Positions 1 through 8,979 of a DNA stretch of 64,000 bases are shown here, piece by piece (positions within the stretch are counted from its first letter, which is position 1; each line of letters starts with the position of its first letter). The stretch comes from an uncultured Bacteroides sp. GTDB lineage: Bacteria > Bacteroidota > Bacteroidia > Bacteroidales > Bacteroidaceae. Made by a program: the position numbers and the translations under genes. The stretch spans positions 291,448-355,447 of the forward strand of contig CALUOO010000002.1 of assembly GCA_944322345.1 (NCBI GenBank), in the 5' to 3' direction. The notes beneath the pieces were generated by a model. It was not told the DNA's origin and made no database searches. It saw only the letters and a list, made by a program, of their open reading frames with translations.

Positions 1-1340
1 GGACCAGCTACGAAGGATTGAAACAGGTAAACAATTATCAGGCCTATGCCGAGAAAATGCTGGCAGTTTCTAAGGAAAAAGAAAATTCGGGGAATACGTA
101 CCAACAGGAATGGCGCAAATGGATGGACAGACTTTCTCCAATAGATAAAGGTATGAAAAATGGAGAAGCTGTATGGGCAGCTGCCGACTATGATGATAGT
201 CAATGGAAGACAATGAGTGCACCCGGATTTTGGGAAAAACAAGGTCTGGGAGGGTTTGACGGCTTGGCATGGTTCAGAAAAGTGATTCAGATTCCGTCTA
301 AATACCAAGGAAAGGAACTTACACTTTATCTTTCCAAAATAGATGATGACGATATTGTCTATTTCAACGGTACAGAAATAGGCGCAACCACTGGGGTTGA
401 CATCGAAAGGAAGTATACAATACCGGGAGAATTGGTGCAATCCGGACTTAATACCATCGCTGTACGAATTCTGGATACGGGAGGTGACGGAGGATTCATT
501 GGTGCTTCGGAAAGTATGAATATCTGTTATGGTAAGAAACAAGTTGTCACATTAGCAGGAGAGTGGAAGTATAACGTTGGTGCACAGGCCCGAGAACTGC
601 AAAAGGAATATGCCTCAAAGCCCAAGGTTACTCAGCTGACTCCCGGCACTCTGTATAACGCAATGGTGAATCCGTTCATCAATTTCCCTGTCAAAGGATT
701 TATCTGGTATCAGGGTGAAGCCAATGAAGGACGTGCTTATGAATATACCGACCTGTTTCAGGCTATGATTAATGACTGGCGACAGAAATGGGATAATAAG
801 GACCTACCGTTCTATTTTGTGCAGCTTGCCGCATTCAGAAAAGAGGCTATTATTGACGTTAACGCCCAATGGCCTTACATACGTGAAGCTCAAAGTGCGG
901 CATTGTCACTCGCTCATACCGGAATGATTGTGACAACAGATATTGGCGACAGTAAAGATATACATCCCAAGAACAAACAGGAAGTGGGACGCCGTTTAGC
1001 ATTATTGGCGTTGAAGAATGATTATGGCAAATCGGGAATAGAGGCCTCGGCGCCTGTCTATGACAGCTACTGCGTGGAAGGAAATTGTATACGGATTCGT
1101 TTTAAAAATGTAGGAGACGGTTTTCTTGGTAAAGAGGAACTAAAAGGTTTTTCCATAGCTGGGACTGATCATCAGTTCTATTCTGCACAGGCTAAAATTG
1201 AAGGTGATGAGATTGTTATAAGCTCACCACAAGTCGAAGCTCCTGCAGCTGTGCGTTATGGATGGGCAGATTATCCGATCTGTAACCTTTATGGTAAAAA
1301 TGGATTGCCTGTATCTCCTTTCCGTACAGACAGGTGGTGA
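1..1340 (+). CDS. Sialate O-acetylesterase (SGNH family), 3' part only
   Basis: The reading frame is open from the window edge, so the N-terminus, including the catalytic Ser block, lies outside. The visible part contains the second half of the SGNH esterase fold: GFIWYQGEAN (the conserved WYQGE block) and DIHPKNKQEVGRR, whose DIHPxxK motif carries the catalytic Asp-His pair of this family. Between the two esterase halves sits an inserted jelly-roll domain (about residues 50-170, with GLAWFRKV and YFNGTEIG), usual in bacterial sialate O-acetylesterases. The family removes acetyl groups from sialic acids on host glycans so that sialidases can act. The frame ends in front of a strong hairpin. 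The TTG at position 18 is only an internal Leu codon. Confidence 0.88.
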   Translation, partial: TSYEGLKQVNNYQAYAEKMLAVSKEKENSGNTYQQEWRKWMDRLSPIDKGMKNGEAVWAAADYDDSQWKTMSAPGFWEKQGLGGFDGLAWFRKVIQIPSKYQGKELTLYLSKIDDDDIVYFNGTEIGATTGVDIERKYTIPGELVQSGLNTIAVRILDTGGDGGFIGASESMNICYGKKQVVTLAGEWKYNVGAQARELQKEYASKPKVTQLTPGTLYNAMVNPFINFPVKGFIWYQGEANEGRAYEYTDLFQAMINDWRQKWDNKDLPFYFVQLAAFRKEAIIDVNAQWPYIREAQSAALSLAHTGMIVTTDIGDSKDIHPKNKQEVGRRLALLALKNDYGKSGIEASAPVYDSYCVEGNCIRIRFKNVGDGFLGKEELKGFSIAGTDHQFYSAQAKIEGDEIVISSPQVEAPAAVRYGWADYPICNLYGKNGLPVSPFRTDRW

Positions 1341-1352
1341 AAATATTAATTT

Positions 1353-1397
1353 CCAATCGGCTGGATTATATCTTATGGAATGTATCCAGCCGGTTGG
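1353..1397 (+). terminator. Strong intrinsic terminator between convergent genes
   Basis: A 14-bp stem (1353-1366 with 1384-1397, one G-T pair) with a 17-nt loop is followed by the T-rich stretch CTTATTTCTTTATTTCC. It directly follows the esterase stop and abuts the stop of the minus-strand hydrolase, so it may serve both genes. Confidence 0.7.
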
Positions 1398-1398
1398 C

Positions 1399-2730
1399 TT
1401 ATTTCTTTATTTCCAGAATGTAAGGATGATTGCTGATAGTGAGAACTATTGATTGGACATTTTTCACACTGTTTGTTGGATATATTCCTTGGGTCGGATC
1501 ATATATATTTATTATCTGATGTTTTTTGCTGAGTTTTACTTCAATTTCTGTTTCGCCTCCAGTATACATTTCTCCCCATATTATCAACATGAATGTACCG
1601 TCACTTTTTTGTAATAATAAATCGTGTGTGGTTGCTGACTCCCCGGAAATGTAATATGACAAGAAGTCTGCACGCTTTAGGCGGTTATTGTCTTTTAATA
1701 TAGTAGTCATATTATGTAAATAATGTGCAGCCTGTCGTGGACGATATTCTTTATCATAAAATCCGAAACTTTGATTCCCAGATTCATCCGAACGATCACG
1801 CATGATATAAATTGCCGTATGGCTCCACCCTTGAGCAAACTGTGCCAAGTAACATGACAGATAAAGCCGTGCCTGCATCTCTTCTGTTACAACTCCATCA
1901 ATTGTCACTCCAGTCTCAGTCGTCACACGCTTAATATATTTCAGCTCTTCTTCCTTATATCCATTATATCCTTTCAGCCATGTTTTACCATAATTTCCAT
2001 ACAGATGATCGCCTTTGGCATTCTTTGTCGGACTCGCAGCCAACCATGTTTGGTTATCCTGTAGTGGTTGCCAACTGGGATGCGTGAAATAATTATGGCA
2101 ATTTACAGCATCTCCAAAAGTAGTACCTCTAAATTCATCAATTACATCAGAATCCTCCTTGGGGACGTACAAATACTGCAGCCCGACATTATCAGTTTCA
2201 GCTCCACTTTCAGATATTGTCCAAACAGAATAATTTTTTAATATGCTGTCTGCTTTGACGGCTTTGTACAGATCTCTTTGTAACCTTGCTACAGGTATCC
2301 ACGATTTATTTTTTCCTCCTTCTTCTCCGTTATAGATTATACCCCAGTTATTAGGCTCATTATTACCTTCTATGGCTAATAAAGCTCCTGATAGGGCTAT
2401 TCTTCGGGATCCGTTTATTAGGCTTTGGATGTTGTTTCCTGAACTTCCCAAACTGGTACTGATTTTTACTCCAGTCTGTTGATGTAGTTTTTTAATCTCC
2501 TGAAACTTTTTATTTGTATCCATGTCGTCGTCTGTCCTGATCCATCTGACTCCTAAATAGTTGATACATTGTATGGTTTTCTCTGTTGTTTCTCCTCTTC
2601 TGAAAATAGCACTGTTTACTCCAATACTATTTAGAAAGTCGTATGCACTTTGGGCTTGTACTTTTTTTTGTGCATGAATGTTTTCGGAGGTCAATAGCAA
2701 TATTGCCAAATACCAAATAACTTGTTTCAT
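1399..2730 (-). CDS. Exported glycoside hydrolase of clan GH-A type
   Basis: A 443-residue protein with an N-terminal signal peptide (MKQVIWYLAILLLTSENIHAQ). It has the two-glutamate layout of clan GH-A TIM barrels: EGNNEPNNWG, where the Glu of NEP would be the acid/base, and VTTETGVT, where the Glu of ETG would be the nucleophile. The C-terminus is a short beta domain. I cannot assign a GH family or substrate. It is convergent with the sialate esterase, and its start faces a -7-like element at 2778-2785. The combination suggests polysaccharide or host-glycan breakdown in the periplasm or at the surface, but that is inference. Confidence 0.7.
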   Translation of the reverse strand: MKQVIWYLAILLLTSENIHAQKKVQAQSAYDFLNSIGVNSAIFRRGETTEKTIQCINYLGVRWIRTDDDMDTNKKFQEIKKLHQQTGVKISTSLGSSGNNIQSLINGSRRIALSGALLAIEGNNEPNNWGIIYNGEEGGKNKSWIPVARLQRDLYKAVKADSILKNYSVWTISESGAETDNVGLQYLYVPKEDSDVIDEFRGTTFGDAVNCHNYFTHPSWQPLQDNQTWLAASPTKNAKGDHLYGNYGKTWLKGYNGYKEEELKYIKRVTTETGVTIDGVVTEEMQARLYLSCYLAQFAQGWSHTAIYIMRDRSDESGNQSFGFYDKEYRPRQAAHYLHNMTTILKDNNRLKRADFLSYYISGESATTHDLLLQKSDGTFMLIIWGEMYTGGETEIEVKLSKKHQIINIYDPTQGIYPTNSVKNVQSIVLTISNHPYILEIKK

Positions 2731-2777
2731 ATAATATAAGGAATTGTGAGATCTGCCATATATTTATTTGCTAAAGG

Positions 2778-2785
2778 CAAAGATA
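2778..2785 (-). promoter_or_regulatory. Candidate -7 box for the GH-A gene
   Basis: The minus strand reads TATCTTTG, a match to the Bacteroides TAnnTTTG -7 element, 48 nt upstream of the start at 2730. No TTTG is seen at the expected 19-21 nt further upstream, so this is only half a promoter. Confidence 0.4.
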
Positions 2786-2988
2786 TATAAATAACAATGA
2801 ATTTATCTCTCAAAAAAAATGCAATGTAAATGATTGAATCTTAGATTTTTAGTTTTAGTTTTTGTTTTTCTTGATTAAAATAAAGGGAATGGGAGTAGGG
2901 GTTTTTATGCGAGCTTGCGTTATATAATTGAAATCACCTTAGCTAAGTGAGTTGGAAAATAATTATTGATATTAAAATTCTGAATGTT

Positions 2989-3621
2989 ATGAAATTAAAG
3001 TTGATTGCATTATCTTTGTGTTTAACAGTTATAGGTAGTTCTTTTGTTAAAGGACAGAGTTCTAATGGTGGCTTCTCCTCCGTGTCGAATAAGCATGAAA
3101 TCCGTTTAGCAGCAAGTGACGGATTGACATTGACAACTGTTGATATCTTTGGCATGGGACTGGCTGATGCTATTATAGGCAGCAAACGTTCTGATGAAAA
3201 GTCATCACTTGTATATAGTCTGGGATATCGCTATTCTATCAGTCGTTTCCGCTTAGGTGGTGACTTGGGATTTGCGCAGACTAGCAGTAAGTTGGCTCTT
3301 AGTGGAGAAAAATCCCCTTCTATAAAAGAACGTGAACTGAATTTCTTAGTGTTACCAACGGCTGAGTTTATTTATTATAAGCGGCGTTTGTTTGAACTTT
3401 ATGGAGGAGCATCGGCTGGTGTCAATCTGGTTAGGCATACAGAGAGTGGTCTGACTGAGGCAGGGAAGAAAACTGCACAAAAGAGTAGTCTATCTACTTC
3501 ATTTGCTTATCAGGTGAATCCCATTGCTTTCCGTGTAGGAAATGAATGTGTTGGCGGTTTTGTAGAGGCTGGTTTGGGAAACAAAGGTTTCTTGACAGCA
3601 GGTATAAGCTTGAGATTTTAA
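2989..3621 (+). CDS. Small outer-membrane beta-barrel protein, function unknown
   Basis: A 210-residue protein. The ATG at 2989 begins a clean signal peptide (MKLKLIALSLCLTVIGSSFVKGQ). The reading frame runs upstream to 2947, but those residues do not look like a start. The mature part alternates polar and hydrophobic residues in strand-length runs and ends with SLRF, a terminal Phe typical of Bam-inserted barrels. No catalytic motif was recognised. It lies just before the ECF sigma operon, separated by a weak hairpin terminator. Whether it belongs to that regulon is not shown by the sequence. Confidence 0.65.
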   Translation: MKLKLIALSLCLTVIGSSFVKGQSSNGGFSSVSNKHEIRLAASDGLTLTTVDIFGMGLADAIIGSKRSDEKSSLVYSLGYRYSISRFRLGGDLGFAQTSSKLALSGEKSPSIKERELNFLVLPTAEFIYYKRRLFELYGGASAGVNLVRHTESGLTEAGKKTAQKSSLSTSFAYQVNPIAFRVGNECVGGFVEAGLGNKGFLTAGISLRF

Positions 3622-3646
3622 AAAATAGGATTAATATTCTGATAGT

Positions 3647-3698
3647 GCAGGAAGGGGCAATAAAAAAGTGAGAAACAATTGTAACCTTCCTGCCTTTT
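3647..3698 (+). terminator. Weak hairpin terminator after the beta-barrel gene
   Basis: Perfect 9-bp arms GCAGGAAGG (3647-3655) and CCTTCCTGC (3685-3693) are separated by a 29-nt loop and followed by CTTTTGTATT. The long loop makes it weak. It separates the barrel gene from the sigma factor. Confidence 0.4.
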
Positions 3699-3735
3699 GT
3701 ATTAGACAATTTATTTACAAGCAGCTTATTATGCT

Positions 3736-4296
3736 ATGGAGTTTAATCGGAAAGAAAAATTTAAAGAAAGTTTTCAGAAGCACTATGCAAGGTTATGCTG
3801 TATGGCCTATAGCTATGTTGCAGATGAAGAAGACGCAGAGGATATTGTGCAGGAGCTATTTATTAATATATGGGAGAAAGAAAAAGATTTGTTGCCCGAC
3901 AAAGAGTTTGCTGCTTATATTACTGTTGCCGTACGCAATAGTTGCCTTACATTTTTACGTAAAAGACAGAACGGCCCTGTCTCTATAGAAGACTATTCGA
4001 CCATAGCAAGCGCTGTACCTGATGATTCTCATGATGCTGAGTCTGTTTCACCAGAGGATTTACTACAGGCTGCACTTGCAACTTTACCGGTTAAGTGTCG
4101 TGAGATTTTTCTTATGGCAAAGTTAAAAGGCATGCGTTATCGTGAAATTGCGAATGGACTGGGTATTTCTGAAAAGACCGTCGAGAATCAGATGAGCAAA
4201 GCCATTAAAATGTTACGTGATTATGCAATGTCAAATAGCTCATTATTGGTAACTGTTGTCGCTATTGTTTTATTATTTGTAATCAATTGTATGTAG
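3736..4296 (+). CDS. ECF-type RNA polymerase sigma factor with hydrophobic C-terminal tail
   Basis: A 186-residue ECF sigma factor. Region 2 is at about residues 10-75 (SYVADEEDAEDIVQELFINIWE). Region 4, with its helix-turn-helix, is at about 115-165 (LPVKCREIF and REIANGLGISEKTVENQM). It belongs to the sigma-70 group expanded in Bacteroides, which pairs with FecR anti-sigma factors and TonB receptors. Seen here: the last 20 residues (about 167-186) are almost purely hydrophobic and could form a membrane helix, absent from the E. coli FecI type. The start at 3736 is the ATG giving MEFNRKEKF. The anti-sigma gene follows after 3 nt. Confidence 0.9.
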   Translation: MEFNRKEKFKESFQKHYARLCCMAYSYVADEEDAEDIVQELFINIWEKEKDLLPDKEFAAYITVAVRNSCLTFLRKRQNGPVSIEDYSTIASAVPDDSHDAESVSPEDLLQAALATLPVKCREIFLMAKLKGMRYREIANGLGISEKTVENQMSKAIKMLRDYAMSNSSLLVTVVAIVLLFVINCM

Positions 4297-4299
4297 CAC

Positions 4300-5259
4300 A
4301 TGGAAACAAACGAAAATATCGATAGCCTGTTAGCTAGGCATTTTGCTCATGAGACTTTGTCTGTCACCCAGCAAAAACGGCTGAATGAGTGGATAGAAAA
4401 ACATGAAAAAGAGTATCGTCAGCTTCAACTGCTGATAAATGCTCCTCTGGAAAAAAAGATATATCCATCCTTTGATACGGATAAAGCATGGGAAAACGTA
4501 GAGAAAAGACTTTCAGTTATGTCTGTAAGGAAGAAATCTGTTCATCGGTGGAGTATTATTTATGGTTCCATTGCAGCTTGTCTCGCACTAATTGTAGGTG
4601 TGGCTGTATTTTATCAGTATTTCTCGGTGACCGATAAGCAGCAACTCTATGCAAATGCTGCTGATCACGTGAAACATGTTATACTGTCTGACAGTTCAGA
4701 AGTTGTTATTTATCCTCATTCGCAGATTTCTTTTGCTGTTGGTAAAGAACGAGAAGCACAACTGATAGGAAAAGCTTTTTTTAAGGTAAAAAAGAACGGT
4801 AAGTCTTTTAAAGTATCCACGCAGCAATTGACTGTAGAAGTTCTAGGTACTTCTTTCTTGGTGGATGCGATACAAGAAAATGAGGCTGGTGTTTTTGTAC
4901 AAACAGGGCGTGTGAAAGTCTCATCTACTGAAAATGAGGTAATATTAAGGGAGAATGAGAAGGCTGAGTTGCTAAATAATGTTTTGAATGTCGGAGTAAT
5001 TGATAACCCATGCGAACTGTTTGGTGAAAAAAAACAGGTATTGTTATTCAACAATGAGCCAATATTAAATGTTGTACAGACAATAGAGAAACAAACAGGA
5101 GTCCGTATAGAGCTTAGCAAAGAAGTAGAGAGAAATAGAGTGACTACGCGGATTGATCCTGTAGATAGTAAAAGTATTGTTGAAGAACTGGCATTTGTCT
5201 GTGGATGTCATTATGAGACGCTTGTTGAAGGAAAACATTACAAGCTTTATTATGAATAA
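4300..5259 (+). CDS. FecR-type anti-sigma factor
   Basis: A 319-residue inner-membrane signal transducer. The N-terminal cytoplasmic part (residues 1-80) would hold the sigma factor. One membrane helix lies at about 84-106 (YGSIAACLALIVGVAVFYQYF). The periplasmic FecR domain (about 118-205) includes the conserved pattern LxDSSxVxxxPxSxI and GxAFFxV. A C-terminal domain (about 245-319) is of the kind usually following FecR in Bacteroidales. In this system the receptor's N-terminal STN domain contacts the periplasmic part. The gene overlaps the receptor start by 8 nt, indicating translational coupling. Because that receptor is frameshifted, the anti-sigma may have no input. Confidence 0.88.
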   Translation: METNENIDSLLARHFAHETLSVTQQKRLNEWIEKHEKEYRQLQLLINAPLEKKIYPSFDTDKAWENVEKRLSVMSVRKKSVHRWSIIYGSIAACLALIVGVAVFYQYFSVTDKQQLYANAADHVKHVILSDSSEVVIYPHSQISFAVGKEREAQLIGKAFFKVKKNGKSFKVSTQQLTVEVLGTSFLVDAIQENEAGVFVQTGRVKVSSTENEVILRENEKAELLNNVLNVGVIDNPCELFGEKKQVLLFNNEPILNVVQTIEKQTGVRIELSKEVERNRVTTRIDPVDSKSIVEELAFVCGCHYETLVEGKHYKLYYE

Positions 5260-7692
5260 ACGCCAAATAGTAGCTTTTGTAATTATAGTATTCATATTTG
5301 TTGTTCCATTATGCGGACAAGAAGATAATAACTGGAAAAAAGTAGCTGGAGAATACGTACAGGTGGATATCTCCTCTGCCACTGTACGTCAATGGTTTGA
5401 CTGGATAGAAAAAACAAAGGAATTGTTCTTTCTTATAATGCCTCATTGATTGATTTGGATAAAATCTGTAAAGTTGATCAGGCGTCAGACATTACCATTG
5501 AAGATTTATTGAAAATAGTTCTGAGTGACTATCGGATCAAGATTGCATGTCTTCCTTCCAGGAAGCTGGCAATTCAGGTCATGCCTAAGCAGTACTGTAA
5601 TGTTAGTGGAACTGTGTATGAGGAAGGGTCTGGTGAACGGTTATACGGAGCCGTTGTTGAGATGATAAATGATAGGGGTGAAAAGATATATACTATTGGT
5701 GATGAAAACGGGAATTTTCATTTTTATATACCCGAAGGAAAGTATCGGTTGCTTGTCTCGTATATGGGGTATTCTTCATATGAGAGATTGTTGAAGGTCT
5801 CGGGAGAACATAATGTTTATCCACAGCTTTGTCCATTACCATTCGAAATAGATGAAGTTACAGTAAAATCTCATAAGCGTGGAGATGATTTGGATGAATT
5901 GTCCCCAGTCAATCTTTTGTCAATTAGTGGAAATGATTTGTTTTCACAGATATGGATTCTTCCTGGAGTTACAGGAATATCGACTGGAGCTAACTTTCAA
6001 GTGGATGGGGGAGGAGCGGATGAAAATCAATTGCTGTTGGATGGAGTGCCAGTATACCATCCTGGGCATATCAATTCACTGTTCTCTATGTTTAATGGAG
6101 ATGCTGTGAAAAATATTGTCTTTTATAAGGGATATTTCCCTACGCGTTTTGAAGGGAAATTATCATCTGTTACTGATGTAAAACTGAAAGAAGGTAATAA
6201 ACAGGAACACGTAAGAACATTGGGACTTGATATGCCTGCAGCTTCCATTACCCTTGAGGGACCTCTTGTAAAGGATAAGCTATCTTATATTGTAAGTGGT
6301 CGTAGAAGTTGGCTTGATTTTTTTGATAATCTTTTCTCCGAAGAGAATCGGATGAATCATTCCAGCTACGATTATAATGCAAAATTGTCATATCGTATCT
6401 CTTCCCGGAAACAACTTGAGTTTTTTACTTATGGAGCAAAGGATGAATATCATCTTCCGGATGAGGATAGAGAGAATCTGCCAATATTGCAATGGACAAA
6501 CAGGATCTATCAGATACGTTATAATACAGCGATGGGAAGACTCGGAAATACCACTTCGCTTTTCTATTCCTCTCATCAGAATAAAGCACATGTCGCTGAA
6601 CTAGGATTCGATTCAGAAGGTTATGCACATAGCAGCATTAAGTCTGCTAATTTTGTGACAGAATTCAATTATAGCCTCGATAATATATATAGTGCGCGTT
6701 GGGGAGCAAAATATTCTTATGAGATCTACGATCTAACTTCTTTTAATTTTGGGAAACAGATACATACACGGCGTGAACCGATTAATCAATATTCTTTATT
6801 TTATGACAATCAGATCTGCATTACTCAAACGCTACAGGCTCAAATTGGTGTCCATTTTGTGGGATACCAACCTTTGAATCATCATTCTTATTATAGCATA
6901 CAACCACGTTTCTCGTTGAGATATTCACCTACGCCTTTCAATTTATTTTATATGAACTTTTCTAAAATGGAACAGTTCTATCATTATCTGCGTTTTGAAA
7001 ATATAGCTTTACCTACCGATTTCCGGATGCCTAGTATCGATGGTTATAAGCCTCGTTCGTCGGAACATTATGAAGTGGGATGGAAACATTTCTTGAAAAA
7101 CGGGCAATGGGAAATATCGGCATATTATAAGACACGAAGGAATGTTCTGGCATTACGCCCGGAAACATATGTAGAGGATAGCAATTGGAAAAATTATATT
7201 ATGGAAGGGCGTGGAAATAGTTATGGCTTTAAATTCTATCTTCAGAATAATTGGAATCGCTGGATGCTGCAACTTTCTTATACATATGCAAGAAGTCTGG
7301 AAGAATATGACCTTGATGGATTAAAAGAAAGGGGAAAAATCCCCTCTCTCTATGATATTCCTCACCAGTTTGGTGGTGCAGTTTCGTATAAACTAATGTC
7401 ATGTTCATCACTTTCTATAGGTGGAATGTTGTATTCCGGAAAGATAATTGCTACCGATAGCTGGTCTGACCCATTACCTGTTTCATGCTTTAGAACCGAA
7501 CGTGCTCCTATGAATTACAAAGTAGATGCAGGATATTCTTATAAACGTAACTTTAGAGAAAAACTTTTGTTGTTACGTTTCGGATTTTATAATATCATAG
7601 GTAATCTTCCTGAAGAGGATATGCTTACATTTTATTCTGTTTCATGGAATAGCCATTGCATACCTTATGGGAGCATCAGCTTTCGCTTTTGA
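5252..7692 (+). pseudogene. TonB-dependent receptor with STN domain, broken by a -1 frameshift
   Basis: ATG 5252 opens a signal peptide (MNKRQIVAFVIIVFIFVVPLCGQ) and the start of an STN domain, then the frame stops at 5449 after 65 residues. The rest is open in the -1 frame to 7692: end of STN, a CarboxypepD_reg-like domain (VSGTVYEEGSGERLYGAVV), plug (GADENQLLLDGVPVYHPGHIN) and a barrel ending ISFRF. Adding one base near the A6 run at 5409-5414 or the AAAGG at 5416-5420 joins the two into a normal 813-residue receptor. Options are a real inactivating mutation, a base-call error or low-level slippage. The downstream half has no credible own start, only TTG at 5446 without a signal peptide. 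In the family such receptors import a nutrient and signal through FecR to the ECF sigma factor. Confidence 0.8.
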
Positions 7693-7711
7693 TCGATAAA
7701 AAACAGAATTA

Positions 7712-8926
7712 TCAGTTAAACATATTTCTGATCCGTTCTATTCCCATGATAAGCTGATCCACTTCTTCTTTTGTGTTATATAATCCGAAGGATGCCCGAA
7801 CCGTCCCTTCTATACCTAACCGTTGCATCAGGGGTTGTGCACAATGATGTCCTGTACGGACTGCAATACCCAGACGATCGAGTAATGTTCCTAAATCAAA
7901 ATGATGAATGTTACCTACCTGAAAAGAGATTACCGATCCTCTGTCTGCTGCTTTACCAAAAATATGCATGTCCGGGATTTCATATAAACGTTTTAATGCA
8001 TATTCGGTCAGTTCCTGTTCGTAATTGGCAATTTGCTCTATTCCAATATTGCTTACATAATCAAGAGCCTTTGCCAGTCCTGTAGTTCCTATATAGTCTG
8101 GAGTTCCTGCTTCAAACTTGAATGGCAACTCATTAAAAGTTGTTTTTTCGAATGAGACATGCTGAATCATTTCTCCTCCTCCTTGATACGGAGGTAGTTT
8201 GTCTAACCATTCCTCTTTTCCGAAGAGCACGCCAATCCCGGTTGGACCATATATCTTATGTCCAGAGAAGACTAAAAAATCGGCATCCAATTCCTGTACA
8301 TCAACTTTCATGTGAGGGATTGACTGTGCTGCATCAATCAGACAAGGAACTCCATGTGCATGGGCTATGCGAATCATTTCCTTAACAGGATTGACTGTCC
8401 CCAATACATTCGAAACTTGTACGATACTGACAATCTTTGTGCGATTGGAAAACAGCTTTTTGTATTCATCCAGCATCAACTCGCCACAGTCATTCATAGG
8501 GATAACTTTGATGGAAATCCCTTTGCGGTTAGCCAATAATTGCCATGGAACAATATTGCTATGGTGTTCCATGACAGAGACAATTACTTCGTCTCCTTCT
8601 TTCATGAATGCCTCTCCAAAAGTGGAAGCAAGCAAGTTGATACTTTCAGTCGTCCCACGGGTAAACACAATCTCATTAGTACTTTGTGCATTAATGAATT
8701 GCCGTACTGTTTCGCGCGAAGCTTCATGCAGTTCGGTTGCTTGTTGAGAAAGATAATGTACTCCACGATGTACATTTGCATTGACTGAATAGTATTCATT
8801 TACCAACGAATCGACCACAACGCGTGGTTTCTGGGTCGTAGCTCCATTGTCGAAATAGATTAGCGGTTTCCCGTAAATCGTACGATTTAGAATTGGAAAA
8901 TCTTCACGTATTCTCTGAATATCCAT
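7712..8926 (-). CDS. sufS: Cysteine desulfurase SufS
   Basis: A 404-residue PLP enzyme that takes sulfur from L-cysteine as a persulfide for Fe-S cluster assembly. The PLP Lys is K224 in FSGHKIYGPTG and the persulfide Cys is C362 in VRTGHHCAQP, the group II (SufS) form of the active-site segment. Length is normal. It is the last gene of a minus-strand run cvpA-sufB-sufC-sufD-sufS and lies 53 nt after sufD. No sufE or sufU follows in the window, so the sulfur-transfer partner must be encoded elsewhere or be dispensable. It is convergent with the TonB receptor with only 19 nt between stops. Confidence 0.95.
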   Translation of the reverse strand: MDIQRIREDFPILNRTIYGKPLIYFDNGATTQKPRVVVDSLVNEYYSVNANVHRGVHYLSQQATELHEASRETVRQFINAQSTNEIVFTRGTTESINLLASTFGEAFMKEGDEVIVSVMEHHSNIVPWQLLANRKGISIKVIPMNDCGELMLDEYKKLFSNRTKIVSIVQVSNVLGTVNPVKEMIRIAHAHGVPCLIDAAQSIPHMKVDVQELDADFLVFSGHKIYGPTGIGVLFGKEEWLDKLPPYQGGGEMIQHVSFEKTTFNELPFKFEAGTPDYIGTTGLAKALDYVSNIGIEQIANYEQELTEYALKRLYEIPDMHIFGKAADRGSVISFQVGNIHHFDLGTLLDRLGIAVRTGHHCAQPLMQRLGIEGTVRASFGLYNTKEEVDQLIMGIERIRNMFN

Positions 8927-8979
8927 TACTCTACTTTATATTCTTATTCCTTATAATTTGACCGATTGTCTCCTTGGGA

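Noticed and set aside
5408-5420. Canonical -1 programmed frameshift site A AAA AAC in the receptor gene
   Set aside because: The heptamer is present, but the zero frame reads GAA AAA ACA, so the register does not allow the usual two-tRNA slip. No strong downstream structure was seen.
5446-7692. Downstream receptor half as an independent gene starting at TTG 5446
   Set aside because: It lacks a signal peptide and half of the STN domain. The missing parts are encoded immediately upstream in the neighbouring frame.
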